From Bacteroidaceae bacterium (GTDB lineage: Bacteria; Bacteroidota; Bacteroidia; Bacteroidales; Barnesiellaceae_A), in contig JAFXAB010000056.1 of the NCBI GenBank assembly GCA_017522135.1, forward strand, positions 1-51,300: a DNA stretch of 51,300 bases, given 5' to 3'. Position 1 is the stretch's first letter; the number at the start of each line of letters is the position of its first letter. Shown piece by piece: positions 42,714 through 51,300 of this stretch. Under the pieces are notes generated by a model. The model made no database searches. It saw only the letters and a list, made by a program, of their open reading frames with translations, and was not told the origin of the DNA. Position numbers and translations under genes: made by a program.

Positions 42714-43905
42714 ACTCTTCCTTGCCACACTTCTCTGCGCAATCATGACACATGCTGTGGCTCAAACCCCCTACTCGCAATATGGGTACGGAACAATAGA
42801 TGACAACGCCACCGGTAACCAACGCGCAATGGGTAGCACGGGTATAGGCATACGCAACAATACCCAGATAAACATGATGAACCCGGCCTCGTACACTGCA
42901 TGCGACTCACTGACATTCATGTTTGACTTCTCGATAGACTACAAAGCCGGCTGGTATAGCGAGGCCAACACAAATGCCCAAAGCCAAGGGGGTGGCCTCA
43001 ACTACATTGCCATGCAATTTCTATTGGGCAAGAATGTGGGTGCGAGCATTGGTCTCACCCCTATCTCGCACGTACAATATCTCTATGGCAACACCATACC
43101 CAACGGCAACTACACCCGTATAGGCGAGGGAGGCTTGTCGCAACTCTATGCCGGTGTGGCTTACCAACCCTTTAAGTGGGTATCGCTGGGTGTGAACGTA
43201 GGCTACATGTTTGGTCGCATACAGAATTATATACAAGTTGCAACCGAGTCGGCCTCGGGTACATACTACAAATCTATGGCCGTAAATGATGTTCGCGTGC
43301 AAGCAGGCTTGCAATTTCCCATAGACATCAACAACAAGAACAATATCACAGCCGGTTTTACCTACACACTGGGCAAGCCCACCGAGGGAGAAGCATTGGC
43401 ATACGATACGTTTAACGACACTATCACACTGAAGATGCACGACTACTACTCGATGCCACACTGTTTCGGTGTAGGACTGAGCTACAACTACGACAAACGA
43501 CTCACCGTGGCAGTAGATGGCAGATATGATATGTGGAAAGATGCAAAATTCTACAACCCCAACACGGTGTCGTATGAACAGATGAACAATCGCATGCGCC
43601 TGTCGGCCGGTGCCGAATATCGTCCCAAAATGGTATCAAGCAGCTACTTCGATTATATACGCTATCGCATCGGTGGATACTATGAAGAGTCTTATATAAA
43701 AATAGGCAACAACAGCATGCGCGAATTTGGTATAAGTTGCGGTATGGGATTTCCCTTGCGTAGTGAAAAGTCGTTGCTCAACATCAGCCTGGAATATTCA
43801 CACCGATACGGTCACCCCAACACCCTGCTCAAAGAAGACCACCTCGCAGTGGTAGTCTCTATGACGTTCAACGAAATGTGGTTCTGGCAACGCAAGTTTG
43901 AATAA
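42700..43905 (+). CDS. FadL-like outer-membrane barrel protein
   Basis: The 401-residue product (start MSKFRLF; MNTMSK at 42691 also possible) has signal peptide up to THAVAQ. A segment YSQYGYGTIDDNATGNQRAMGSTGIGIRNN then leads into NPASYTACDSLTFMFDFS, the pattern of FadL/PorV-like barrels. About fourteen amphipathic strands follow. The ending is WFWQRKFE. This protein is commonly encoded right after coaX in Bacteroidales. No ligand is known. It overlaps coaX by 14 bases and ends in a shared hairpin at 43929. Confidence 0.8.
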   Translation: MSKFRLFLATLLCAIMTHAVAQTPYSQYGYGTIDDNATGNQRAMGSTGIGIRNNTQINMMNPASYTACDSLTFMFDFSIDYKAGWYSEANTNAQSQGGGLNYIAMQFLLGKNVGASIGLTPISHVQYLYGNTIPNGNYTRIGEGGLSQLYAGVAYQPFKWVSLGVNVGYMFGRIQNYIQVATESASGTYYKSMAVNDVRVQAGLQFPIDINNKNNITAGFTYTLGKPTEGEALAYDTFNDTITLKMHDYYSMPHCFGVGLSYNYDKRLTVAVDGRYDMWKDAKFYNPNTVSYEQMNNRMRLSAGAEYRPKMVSSSYFDYIRYRIGGYYEESYIKIGNNSMREFGISCGMGFPLRSEKSLLNISLEYSHRYGHPNTLLKEDHLAVVVSMTFNEMWFWQRKFE

Positions 43906-43928
43906 CAAAATCGTACACTCGATATGGT

Positions 43929-43963
43929 ACAATAGCCACTCGGACTTCTCGGGTGGCTATTGT
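43929..43963. terminator. Bidirectional hairpin between convergent genes
   Basis: Arms ACAATAGCCACTCG (43929-43942) and CGGGTGGCTATTGT (43950-43963) pair almost perfectly between the stops of the barrel gene and porE. Confidence 0.75.
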
Positions 43964-43985
43964 GTTATAGGACAATCGAACAATA

Positions 43986-45971
43986 TCAATAGAGATTGTA
44001 GGTAATGGATAGCACCTGAAACTCGGTGCGACGGTTGATCTGGTGTGCAACTTCTTGATCTTCCTCCGAAAGGGTGAGGATAAACTCCTCGGTAAGTACA
44101 TCGCCCTCCTTAAACTGCGGATATTGCGATGCAAGCTTCTTGGTTATCGCCTTAGGAACACTCTCGCCATATCCTACCGCCTTGACACGGTCGGGAGCAA
44201 TACCTTGCTCTATAAGATAGTCTACCACCGATTGCGCGCGTCGCTGCGAAAGGTCTTGATTGTAAGCATCGCGACCACGAAAGTCGGTATGCGAGGCCAA
44301 CTCGATACTGATATTGGGGTTGTCATTGAGAATGGCTATAAGCTCATTGTCAAGAGCCTCTTCCGACTCGGGACGCAACGTTGCCTTGTCAAAGTCGTAG
44401 AAGATATTGTCGAGAATAACAGGCTTGGTAACCGATGCAAGCACAAAGTCGACAACATACTCGGCATCGACCTCGGCCGTATCGCTCATAAACTCCTGCT
44501 TACCATTGAGATAGCCACGACAACCTGCCATCATGACATAACGCACCCCTCGGTTGAGAGAGAAGCTGAACGTTCCGTCCTTACGACCACTCTCCTTCTG
44601 ATTAGAGCCGTCGTCACCCACTATGCGTATAACAGCGTCGGGTATAGGCTCATCGTCTTTATCGAGAACCATACCCGATATGGTCACCTTTATCGAGGGC
44701 TTTTCGAAGCTGTATATCTTGTCATACCCACGACCGTCGTTGCGATTGGAAGAAAAAAATCCCGACTCTTCGACTCCAAATGTAATACCGAAATCGTCGC
44801 CCGCCGAGTTCATGGGATACATCATATTGCTTACATGCCACACACCTGCAGTGTCGAGCTGTGCCACAAAGAGGTCGAGACCTCCCATACCGGGATGTCC
44901 ATCGGAGGAAAAATAGAGAATACTGTCGCCTCGCATGTATGGGAACATCTCATCGCCGGGTGTATTGATCTTATCGCCCAAATTCTCCAACGTACCCTCG
45001 GTATTTGTACCCAAGCCTACGCGCCATATATCCATGCCGCCTTGACCTCCGGGCATGTCGGATGTAAAATAGAGAAATAACCCGTCGGGCGAAACGGCAG
45101 GATGGGCAAATGAAGAAATCGTATCGGCCACAATATCCAACTTGGTGGGAGCACTCCATTGGGCACCACTTCGGGTAGAGGTAAAAATCTCGGCCGAGGC
45201 ATTTTGGTTGGGATCTTGTCGGGCCTTGCTCAGATACATTGTCGAGCCATCGGGGCTGAAACTCACCATACCCTCATCGGCCTCGGTATTGAGTTCACCC
45301 TCTATCAGTTCGGGTTTCTGCCACACCCCGTTCTCGTCTTTTTTTGCCAAGAAAAGGTCGTAACTCTTCACACCGGTGATAGAACTTTTCTTCTCGCCGG
45401 TTGCCTTGTCGCTCGAACTTGTGATGTATAACTGATCGAATTGCTCACCTTGCAACATAGGCGAGCAGTCGCTGCGTCGCGTATTGAAGAGGTTGGCTTT
45501 CTTCACGGTATATCGAGTGGGGTTTTCTTTCCATTCGACAGCCTTTATACAACCTATCATACCGTTGTGTGCTACACGGCTGTCGGGATTTTTCTCCAAG
45601 AAGAGCTCATAGTTGGCAATAGCATCTTTGTACTTACCCTCGGCATGGCGACTCTGCGCCAGATAGAGATAAGTAGTACTGTCGGTATCGGCATACTTAT
45701 AACGTACCGCATTGGTAAATGCAGCCGAAGCCCTCGCCGACATGTTGAGGCGACGATAACAATCGCCCATCATATAGGCTACTTGACCACGCAAAGGACG
45801 GTCGGTCTTTTTCTGCAACTTGTTATATACCTTACGATAGGTTTGTGCCGCATCAAAATATTCGCCTCTGGCATATTGCTCGTTGGCCACGCTCAACTTG
45901 GCAGACCCACACGATGAGAGGATGACTACAGCCAAGAGAATGTAAAATATGTGGATGATATGTTTCTTCAT
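43986..45971 (-). CDS. porE: T9SS component PorE-like (TPR, propeller, OmpA)
   Basis: This 661-residue lipoprotein (MKKHIIHIFYILLAVVILSSC; Cys 21) has the domain order of PorE, the periplasmic T9SS protein that links the translocon to peptidoglycan. TPR repeats lie in the first 150 residues (YARGEYFDAAQTYRKVY, YKDAIANYELFLEKNP). A PD40-type beta-propeller follows (about 165-420; VSFSPDGSTMYLSKA, AVSPDGLFLYFTSD), then a carboxypeptidase regulatory-like domain (ISGMVLDKDDEPIPDAVI) and a C-terminal OmpA domain (DNIFYDFDKATLRPES, SHTDFRGRDAYNQDLSQRRAQSV). The start at MKKH is preferred to 45998. It supports T9SS export of the adhesin and peptidases in this window. Confidence 0.88.
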   Translation of the reverse strand: MKKHIIHIFYILLAVVILSSCGSAKLSVANEQYARGEYFDAAQTYRKVYNKLQKKTDRPLRGQVAYMMGDCYRRLNMSARASAAFTNAVRYKYADTDSTTYLYLAQSRHAEGKYKDAIANYELFLEKNPDSRVAHNGMIGCIKAVEWKENPTRYTVKKANLFNTRRSDCSPMLQGEQFDQLYITSSSDKATGEKKSSITGVKSYDLFLAKKDENGVWQKPELIEGELNTEADEGMVSFSPDGSTMYLSKARQDPNQNASAEIFTSTRSGAQWSAPTKLDIVADTISSFAHPAVSPDGLFLYFTSDMPGGQGGMDIWRVGLGTNTEGTLENLGDKINTPGDEMFPYMRGDSILYFSSDGHPGMGGLDLFVAQLDTAGVWHVSNMMYPMNSAGDDFGITFGVEESGFFSSNRNDGRGYDKIYSFEKPSIKVTISGMVLDKDDEPIPDAVIRIVGDDGSNQKESGRKDGTFSFSLNRGVRYVMMAGCRGYLNGKQEFMSDTAEVDAEYVVDFVLASVTKPVILDNIFYDFDKATLRPESEEALDNELIAILNDNPNISIELASHTDFRGRDAYNQDLSQRRAQSVVDYLIEQGIAPDRVKAVGYGESVPKAITKKLASQYPQFKEGDVLTEEFILTLSEEDQEVAHQINRRTEFQVLSITYNLY

Positions 45972-46043
45972 TATCGACATGATATACCCTATATACATTA
46001 TATATACGGTATTTGTAGCAATTTATTGCCTTTATACAATCTT

Positions 46044-47273
46044 TTAGCATTCGACACGCCACAACAATGAGCTGTCGCCATAACTAAGGAAACGAAAATC
46101 GTGCGACAACGCATAGTTATAGATTGACTGCCAATCACCTGCAACAAAAGCCGATACGAGCAAAAGAAGTGTGCTGCGAGGTTGATGAAAATTGGTAATA
46201 ATACCATCGACCATACGAAAACGATATCCAGGAACTATGATAATGCGTGTGGCACTCACCAAGCGGTCGGCTCCGGTGCGGTCGAGATAATCGAGCAACA
46301 GCTGCATGGCTTCGGCTCGCGACAACTCGGGATTGCATAGATAAGGAGCCCACTGCTCTACACGCAACTCCTCGGGCATAGCTTGCGGATTGCGATAGAG
46401 CGACAAGGCTATATAATAAAGACTCTCAAGGGTACGTACCGACGTTGTGCCTACAGCGACTACACGTCGCGGGCTGTGACACAACTCTTCAATGAGCGCA
46501 CGCGACACCGATATATACTCGGTATGCATCTCATGCTCGGCTATCACCTCACTCTTTACCGGCTTGAATGTCCCCGCACCCACGTGAAGGGTAAGCTCGT
46601 ATGTAGGCACACCCTTGGCACGCACCGCATCGAGCACCGCCGGAGTAAAGTGCAGGCCCGCAGTGGGAGCAGCCACCGAGCCCTCAATCTTGGAATACAC
46701 GGTCTGGTAGGTGGTTTTGTCACTCTCCTCAGTAGGCCTGTTGAGATAGGGAGGAATAGGCAACTCACCCAATGTCTCCAACAGCTCGCCAAAGGTTATC
46801 GAATTGTCATCCCACGAGAACTCAACCTCAAATCCGTCACCATGCTGGGCTTGACGATATGCCGAGAGAGTAACCTTGCGACCGTCATGGAGAAAAGTCA
46901 ATTGCAAACTACCCTCTTTCCACTTCTTGGCATTACCTATAAAGCAAAGCCAACGACAGGAGTGCGTACTCTGCAAAGAGAGAGCATAATCGACCGGATT
47001 GAGAGGCTCAAGACAAAATATCTCAATAACAGCACCCGTAGCCTTGCGAAAGTGCATGCGCGCCTGTATGACACGCGTATTGTTAAACACCAGCATCACA
47101 TCGTCGGGTAGCTGCGACGGCAAGTCCGAGAACACATGACACCCTATAGCACCGTTTTTATAAACAAGCAATTGCGAGCTATCGCGACGAGCAAGCGGAA
47201 ACTTTGCTATGCGCTCATCGGGCAATGGATAATCATAGTCGTCAATACGTATACTTCGAGTATCAAGCATCAT
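46044..47273 (-). CDS. queA: tRNA ribosyltransferase-isomerase QueA
   Basis: QueA transfers the ribose of S-adenosylmethionine to 7-aminomethyl-7-deazaguanine at tRNA position 34, a late step in queuosine synthesis. The 409 residues have family blocks DYPLPDERIAKFPLARRDSS, NNTRVIQARM, GSVAAPTAGLHFT, LHVGAGTFKPV and HQPRSTLLLLVSAF. The length is slightly above 350-360, typical of the longer Bacteroidetes form. MMLDT gives two start choices. A TACTTTTG box lies at 47296-47303. Upstream on the same strand is tRNA-Asp(GTC), one of the tRNAs that carries queuosine. Confidence 0.95.
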   Translation of the reverse strand: MMLDTRSIRIDDYDYPLPDERIAKFPLARRDSSQLLVYKNGAIGCHVFSDLPSQLPDDVMLVFNNTRVIQARMHFRKATGAVIEIFCLEPLNPVDYALSLQSTHSCRWLCFIGNAKKWKEGSLQLTFLHDGRKVTLSAYRQAQHGDGFEVEFSWDDNSITFGELLETLGELPIPPYLNRPTEESDKTTYQTVYSKIEGSVAAPTAGLHFTPAVLDAVRAKGVPTYELTLHVGAGTFKPVKSEVIAEHEMHTEYISVSRALIEELCHSPRRVVAVGTTSVRTLESLYYIALSLYRNPQAMPEELRVEQWAPYLCNPELSRAEAMQLLLDYLDRTGADRLVSATRIIIVPGYRFRMVDGIITNFHQPRSTLLLLVSAFVAGDWQSIYNYALSHDFRFLSYGDSSLLWRVEC

Positions 47274-47350
47274 AATTCAAGTCTTAATTCAGATACAAAA
47301 GTACAATTTTTTTGTAGAACATCTAACACATCTCACAGCGCATAGAAACA

Positions 47351-47380
47351 AAAAAGCCTCGAGAAAACTCGAAGCTTTTT
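47351..47380 (-). terminator. Intrinsic terminator of tRNA-Asp
   Basis: AAAAAGCCTCGAG (47351-47363) pairs with CTCGAAGCTTTTT (47368-47380), and the minus strand continues into TTTTTTG. It separates the tRNA from queA. Confidence 0.85.
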
Positions 47381-47381
47381 G

Positions 47382-47455
47382 CGGTGCGTACGGGACTCGA
47401 ACCCGTGACCCCATGCGTGACAGGCATGTATTCTAACCAACTGAACTAACGCACC
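47382..47455 (-). tRNA. tRNA-Asp (GTC)
   Basis: The 74-base cloverleaf has acceptor GGTGCGT/ACGCACC, anticodon stem CATGC/GCATG and loop CTGTCAC with anticodon GTC. The discriminator is G, as in tRNA-Asp. CCA is not encoded. Confidence 0.95.
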
Positions 47456-47760
47456 AAATAAAATCTTAAACGCAGGAAACGATCTCCTTTGCTTTTGCGA
47501 TGCAAAGGTAATACATTTTTTTCAACCACACAAGCATTTGGAAATAATATTTTGCAATATTTTACCAAACAAACATCGCACATGCTGTAAACCAAGCAAT
47601 TGCAACCGAAATTATTTTTCATTATCGCACCACGCATACTACATTTACACATTAAATAATTGTAAATAAAGAAGAGATAAGCCATGATATCAATAATTAT
47701 TCGTATTTTTGCTATCGGATATTTTATGCCTTGTAGCAAACAGACAAATAAGAGAATAAC
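47456..47760. other. Intergenic region tRNA-Asp to PBP gene
   Basis: These 305 bases carry the tRNA-Asp promoter and, on the plus strand, a TATTTTTG box at 47704-47711 that may start the penicillin-binding protein gene 50 bases downstream. I see no other feature. Confidence 0.55.
47503..47534 (-). promoter_or_regulatory. Promoter of tRNA-Asp
   Basis: On the minus strand TACCTTTG (47503-47510) is followed by GCATCGC. A CTTG stands 20 bases upstream (47531-47534) as a weak -33 element. Confidence 0.65.
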
Positions 47761-50145
47761 ATGGCAACAAAAAAGGATACAAAAAAGAGTACAAAAAACA
47801 ACAAAGCATCATCACATATCATAGGAATACTATGGGTAGCATTTGCAACCATAATCATAGCCGTCACATTGCTATTTGTAGCCATCTTTCAGGGATGGCT
47901 GGGCTATATGCCTCCTATAGAGGACTTGCAGAACCCAAAGGATAAGTTTGCCTCCGAGATATACTCGGACGACGGCAAGGTATTGGGTCGTTTCTATCAA
48001 AGTCGCAACAACCGTGTATATGTCGATTATAGCGAGATATCGCCCTACCTTATCGAAGCACTTATTGCTACCGAGGATGTTCGTTTTGCCGAGCACTGTG
48101 GCATAGACTTTCGCGCATTGATGCGAGCCATAGTCAAGCGTGGCATTCTCATGCAGAAGAGTGCCGGCGGTGGCAGTACCATCACGCAACAACTATCCAA
48201 GCTATTATACTCGCCCAAGGCCGGCAGCGTAGTAGAACGCCTTGTCCAAAAACCTCAGGAGTGGGTTATAGCCATAAAGCTGGAACGCTATTACACCAAG
48301 GAAGAGATAATAAATATGTATCTCAATCACTTTGACTTTCTCAACAATGCAGTAGGTATACAATCGGCGGCACAAGTCTACTTTAACAAATATGCCAAAG
48401 ACCTCAACATTGAAGAAGCAGCTACATTGGTGGGTATGTGTAAAAATCCGTCATACTACAATCCACGCCGATTTAATGAGCGCACAACAGGACGTAGAAA
48501 TGTGGTGCTGAGCCAAATGAAGAAGGCCGGATATATATCGAAAGCCGAGTGTGACTCGCTACAACAATTGCCTCTTACACTCGATTTCCGATTGGTCGAC
48601 CACAAAGAAGGTCCAGCCCCCTACTTCCGCGAGCGTATACGCATGATGCTCACAGCCAAGAAACCCGTGCGTGAAGACTATGCCGGATGGGAGTATCAAA
48701 AATATGTAAATGACTCTATATCGTGGGAAAACAACCCCGCCTACGGATGGTGTGAGAAAAACCGTAAACCGGATGGTAGCAAATACAACATCTACAGCGA
48801 TGGACTGAAGATATATACCGGTATAGACTCACGCATGCAAGCCTATGCCGAAGAGGCTGTACACGAACATGTTGCCGAGTATCTGCAACCACGCTTCTCA
48901 AGAGAAAAGAGAGGTCGTAGCTATGCTCCATTCTCTCAAGATATTCCTGCCGACCAACGCCAAGCCATCTTGGAGCGTGACATGCGCAATAGCGAGCGTT
49001 ATCGCAACATGAAACGAGCCGGTATAAGCAAGGAAGAAATAATCAAAGCCTTCAATACACCGGTAGAGACAGAGTTATTTACCTACGACGGATTTGTCGA
49101 CACCATCATAAGTCCTATGGACTCTATCAAGTATACCAAGGCATTTTTACGCAACGGATTTGTAGCAATAGACCCATTTACCGGCAAGATAAAAGCCTAT
49201 GTGGGAGGACCGGAGTTTTCGCAATTCCAGTATGATATGGCAGGTGTAGGTCGTCGACAAATAGGCTCTACCATCAAACCATTCCTCTATACGCTTGCAA
49301 TGGAAGAGGGCTTTACCCCCAACTCGAAGTTGCTCAATGAACAACCCGTCTTCCACCAGCCCAATGGCGATGTGTGGGAGCCTCGCAATACAGGCAAGAC
49401 TCGCATAGGCGAAATGGTACCATTGAGTTGGGCACTGAGTACCTCAAACAATTGGATTTCGGCACGCCTCATCGACCAGCTCTCTCCCGAGAGTTTGGTG
49501 CGCATCATGCGTTCATTCGGTATTACCAGCCGCATCGACCCCGTATTGTCGCTCTGCTTAGGTACTGTTGAAATTTCGGTAGAGGAGATGGCAACAGCAT
49601 ATACAGCCTTTGTTAACAACGGCGTACGTGTAAGCCCTATTTATGTAACACGCATTGAAGACAATCACGGCAACATAATAGCCGAGTTCACGCCACAATT
49701 TACCGAAGTATTCAGCGAGCGCGCCTACAATCGCATTGTCCCCATCCTGTGCAGTGTTATCGACGAAGGTACAGGAGGTCGCATACGTTTCCGCTACAAC
49801 ATTACAGCCGAGATGGGTGGCAAAACAGGTACAACCAACGATATGTCAGACGGATGGTTTATGTCGTTTACGCCCAATCTTGTAACAGGAACATGGGTGG
49901 GAGGAGAAGATCCCAGCATACATTTTGACAACATGAGCGACGGACAAGGTGCAAGCCTGGCACTGCCCATTGCCGGACTTTTCTACCAGAAAGTTTTCAA
50001 AGACAAAGACTTGCAATTGGAGGGTTATGTAGAATCACTCAAATTTGAGTACCCCGAGGTTGCAGACGATATGGTAGAGGAGGTAATCATAGAAGATATT
50101 TCGCAAGAGAGCGTAGAACAGGCGATAGAAGGTATATTTGAATAA
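47761..50145 (+). CDS. Class A penicillin-binding protein (PBP1A-type)
   Basis: The 794-residue bifunctional cell-wall enzyme has a basic cytoplasmic tail, one transmembrane helix (about 20-45) and a family 51 glycosyltransferase domain (about 70-250) with the catalytic block ATEDVRFAEHCGIDFRA and GGSTITQQL. The transpeptidase domain (about 340-740) carries SxxK in GSTIKPF, SxN in STSNNW and KTG in GGKTGTTND. All catalytic motifs are intact. It polymerises and cross-links peptidoglycan on the outer face of the inner membrane. The exchanger gene follows 25 bases later. Confidence 0.95.
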   Translation: MATKKDTKKSTKNNKASSHIIGILWVAFATIIIAVTLLFVAIFQGWLGYMPPIEDLQNPKDKFASEIYSDDGKVLGRFYQSRNNRVYVDYSEISPYLIEALIATEDVRFAEHCGIDFRALMRAIVKRGILMQKSAGGGSTITQQLSKLLYSPKAGSVVERLVQKPQEWVIAIKLERYYTKEEIINMYLNHFDFLNNAVGIQSAAQVYFNKYAKDLNIEEAATLVGMCKNPSYYNPRRFNERTTGRRNVVLSQMKKAGYISKAECDSLQQLPLTLDFRLVDHKEGPAPYFRERIRMMLTAKKPVREDYAGWEYQKYVNDSISWENNPAYGWCEKNRKPDGSKYNIYSDGLKIYTGIDSRMQAYAEEAVHEHVAEYLQPRFSREKRGRSYAPFSQDIPADQRQAILERDMRNSERYRNMKRAGISKEEIIKAFNTPVETELFTYDGFVDTIISPMDSIKYTKAFLRNGFVAIDPFTGKIKAYVGGPEFSQFQYDMAGVGRRQIGSTIKPFLYTLAMEEGFTPNSKLLNEQPVFHQPNGDVWEPRNTGKTRIGEMVPLSWALSTSNNWISARLIDQLSPESLVRIMRSFGITSRIDPVLSLCLGTVEISVEEMATAYTAFVNNGVRVSPIYVTRIEDNHGNIIAEFTPQFTEVFSERAYNRIVPILCSVIDEGTGGRIRFRYNITAEMGGKTGTTNDMSDGWFMSFTPNLVTGTWVGGEDPSIHFDNMSDGQGASLALPIAGLFYQKVFKDKDLQLEGYVESLKFEYPEVADDMVEEVIIEDISQESVEQAIEGIFE

Positions 50146-50170
50146 TATAGTATAAAAAAATCATTTCACT

Positions 50171-51130
50171 ATGACAATAATACTTATGCTCGTTGGTCTC
50201 GCCCTACTGCTTGTAGGTGCCAACTATCTCACCGAAGGCTCATCGTCCATTGCTAAGCGATTTGGCATATCAGAATTTGTCATCGGACTCACAATAGTGG
50301 CCATAGGCACATCAGCACCCGAGTTTGTAGTCAGCCTTATTTCTACTTTCAATGGCACTACCGATGTTGCTATTGGTAACGTCTTGGGTTCGAACCTTTT
50401 CAATTCGCTCATGATATTGGGTGTAACAGCCCTTATATACCCCATTCGCATTGAACACAATACACTTTCGCGCGACATACCTTTTGGATTATTGGCAGCC
50501 GTAGTGCTTGCCATCTGTGGCCTTGACGCGTGGCTCAATGGCGATGCCGGTGTGATTAGTCGTAGCGAAGGTTTACTTATGCTGTGTTTTTGGATTGTAT
50601 TTATGGTATATTCGTTTATTACCGCCAAGCGCGACGATGCTCCTACAGAAACAACCCCTGAAACACCGACCAAACAACGCTCAATATGGTTGGAGATAAT
50701 CATGATAGCAGGAGGTCTTGCCGGACTTATCTATGGTGGCGATCTCTTTCTCGAATATGCCGTAATCTTTGCTCGCGACATGGGTATGTCCGAGGCCGTT
50801 ATTGCCGTGACCCTTATGGCCGGAGGTACTTCTATGCCCGAATTGATAACATGCATTATCGCTGCAGTTAAGAAAAGAGGTCAATTGGCATTGGGCAACG
50901 TAATAGGCTCAAACATTTCAAACATTTTCCTCATACTCGGCACATGTGCCACAGTGTCCCCCTTGCAATTGGGCAATATACTACCCATAGACCTTGTTAT
51001 CCTCTCGGCAGCATCACTATTGGTAGCCATCACAGCCTTTACGTTCCGTCGCAACGAATTGGACCGCGCCGAGGGGGCTATATTTGTAATACTGTACATT
51101 GCATATATAATATCTCTGCTTATGCGATAG
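50171..51130 (+). CDS. Sodium/calcium exchanger-type antiporter (CaCA, YrbG-like)
   Basis: The 319-residue membrane protein has about ten helices arranged as two inverted repeats. The alpha repeats that form the ion site are plain: AIGTSAPEFVVSLIS with GNVLGSNLFNSLMILG in the first half, and MAGGTSMPELITCIIAA with GNVIGSNISNIFLILG in the second. The central acidic loop (about 155-170, KRDDAPTETTPETPTKQ) is short. It exchanges sodium or protons for calcium in characterised members; the ion here is inferred. It lies 25 bases after the penicillin-binding protein gene and ends at an AGGCTGT-related hairpin. Confidence 0.93.
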   Translation: MTIILMLVGLALLLVGANYLTEGSSSIAKRFGISEFVIGLTIVAIGTSAPEFVVSLISTFNGTTDVAIGNVLGSNLFNSLMILGVTALIYPIRIEHNTLSRDIPFGLLAAVVLAICGLDAWLNGDAGVISRSEGLLMLCFWIVFMVYSFITAKRDDAPTETTPETPTKQRSIWLEIIMIAGGLAGLIYGGDLFLEYAVIFARDMGMSEAVIAVTLMAGGTSMPELITCIIAAVKKRGQLALGNVIGSNISNIFLILGTCATVSPLQLGNILPIDLVILSAASLLVAITAFTFRRNELDRAEGAIFVILYIAYIISLLMR

Positions 51131-51158
51131 GCTCACACTCCTATCAACACTATACAAC

Positions 51159-51191
51159 AAAGAGGGTGTCTCAAAACGAGGCATCCTCTTT
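51159..51191 (+). terminator. Hairpin terminator of the exchanger gene
   Basis: AAAGAGGGTGTCT pairs with AGGCATCCTCTTT through wobbles and is followed by TCG. It is the most divergent member of the AGGCTGT-type hairpin family. Confidence 0.65.
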
Positions 51192-51220
51192 TCGTAAGAA
51201 ACATTTTGTAAAAAAACGAA

Positions 51221-51252
51221 CAAAGCCCTGACTTTCACAAGCCGGGGCTTTG
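51221..51252 (-). terminator. Hairpin terminator of a gene outside the window
   Basis: CAAAGCCC (51221-51228) pairs with GGGCTTTG (51245-51252). The T-run (TTTTTTTA) lies on the minus-strand side. However, the next gene on the plus strand starts at the edge, so the direction is uncertain; its right arm overlaps the -33 box at 51249-51252. Confidence 0.4.
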
Positions 51253-51279
51253 CCATATCACAAAAAAATATTATCTTTG
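51249..51279 (+). promoter_or_regulatory. Promoter pointing off the right edge
   Basis: TTTG (51249-51252), 19 bases, then TATCTTTG (51272-51279). An ATG follows at 51298-51300, so a plus-strand gene probably begins at the last three bases of the window. Confidence 0.75.
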
Positions 51280-51300
51280 TGATATACAACAAATTAAATG

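Noticed and set aside
1..51300. CRISPR array
   Set aside because: No regularly spaced short repeats with unique spacers; the only tandem array is the three-unit promoter repeat at 41777-41970, whose units have no spacers.

Overview
The window comes from a member of the order Bacteroidales (Bacteroidota); I cannot name the genus. The evidence is the gene content: a SusC/SusD pair, fimbrillin, streptopain-family (C10) peptidases and an adhesin with type IX secretion (T9SS) C-terminal domains, a PorE-like T9SS component, rubrerythrin, and type III pantothenate kinase. Promoters are of the Bacteroidetes sigma type (TTTG at -33, TAnnTTTG at -7), and start codons lack Shine-Dalgarno sequences. I found no insertion sequence, phage or CRISPR array.

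Layout. 1-2.9 kb: end of a tRNA-Phe, mnmD (tRNA U34 modification), three small envelope-type genes (YtxH-like, holin-like, unknown) and prmA. 3.4-9.3 kb (minus strand): a three-gene secreted set (lipoprotein, PCMD-type lipoprotein, small outer-membrane barrel) and a large T9SS cargo adhesin. 9.5-18 kb: Crp/Fnr regulator, DUF3784 membrane protein, tRNA-Pro, rplU-rpmA, a CDF metal exporter, the run prfA-pyrF-rubrerythrin-pgk, and an AAA/DUF4143 ATPase. 18.3-27.4 kb (minus): a fimbrillin lipoprotein, then lptC-ppiD-rlmN-pdxA-CDP-alcohol phosphotransferase-GtrA/acyltransferase fusion.

27.5-40.8 kb (minus) is the main accessory block. It has three tandem C10 cysteine peptidases with T9SS tails, a toxin/antitoxin-like pair bracketed by perfect 54-bp direct repeats that each carry a complete promoter, and a four-gene SusC-SusD-lipoprotein-lipoprotein uptake operon. 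No glycoside hydrolase or sugar sensor is present, so a protease-plus-peptide-uptake role (as in RagAB systems) is a reasonable inference. PorE, part of the machinery that would export the peptidases, lies a few kb away.

40.8-51.3 kb: a long gene-free stretch ending in three tandem ~76-bp promoter repeats before coaX, then an outer-membrane barrel, porE, queA, tRNA-Asp (a substrate of the queuosine pathway that queA serves), a class A penicillin-binding protein and a sodium/calcium exchanger. A promoter at the right edge points at a gene that starts at the last three bases.

The strongest unusual signals are: the promoter-bearing 54-bp repeats around the toxin-like pair; the shortened zeta-like protein inside it; the triplicated promoter before coaX; the GtrA-acyltransferase fusion with Gln in place of the catalytic His; and a recurring AGGCTGT hairpin used as terminator after unrelated genes.
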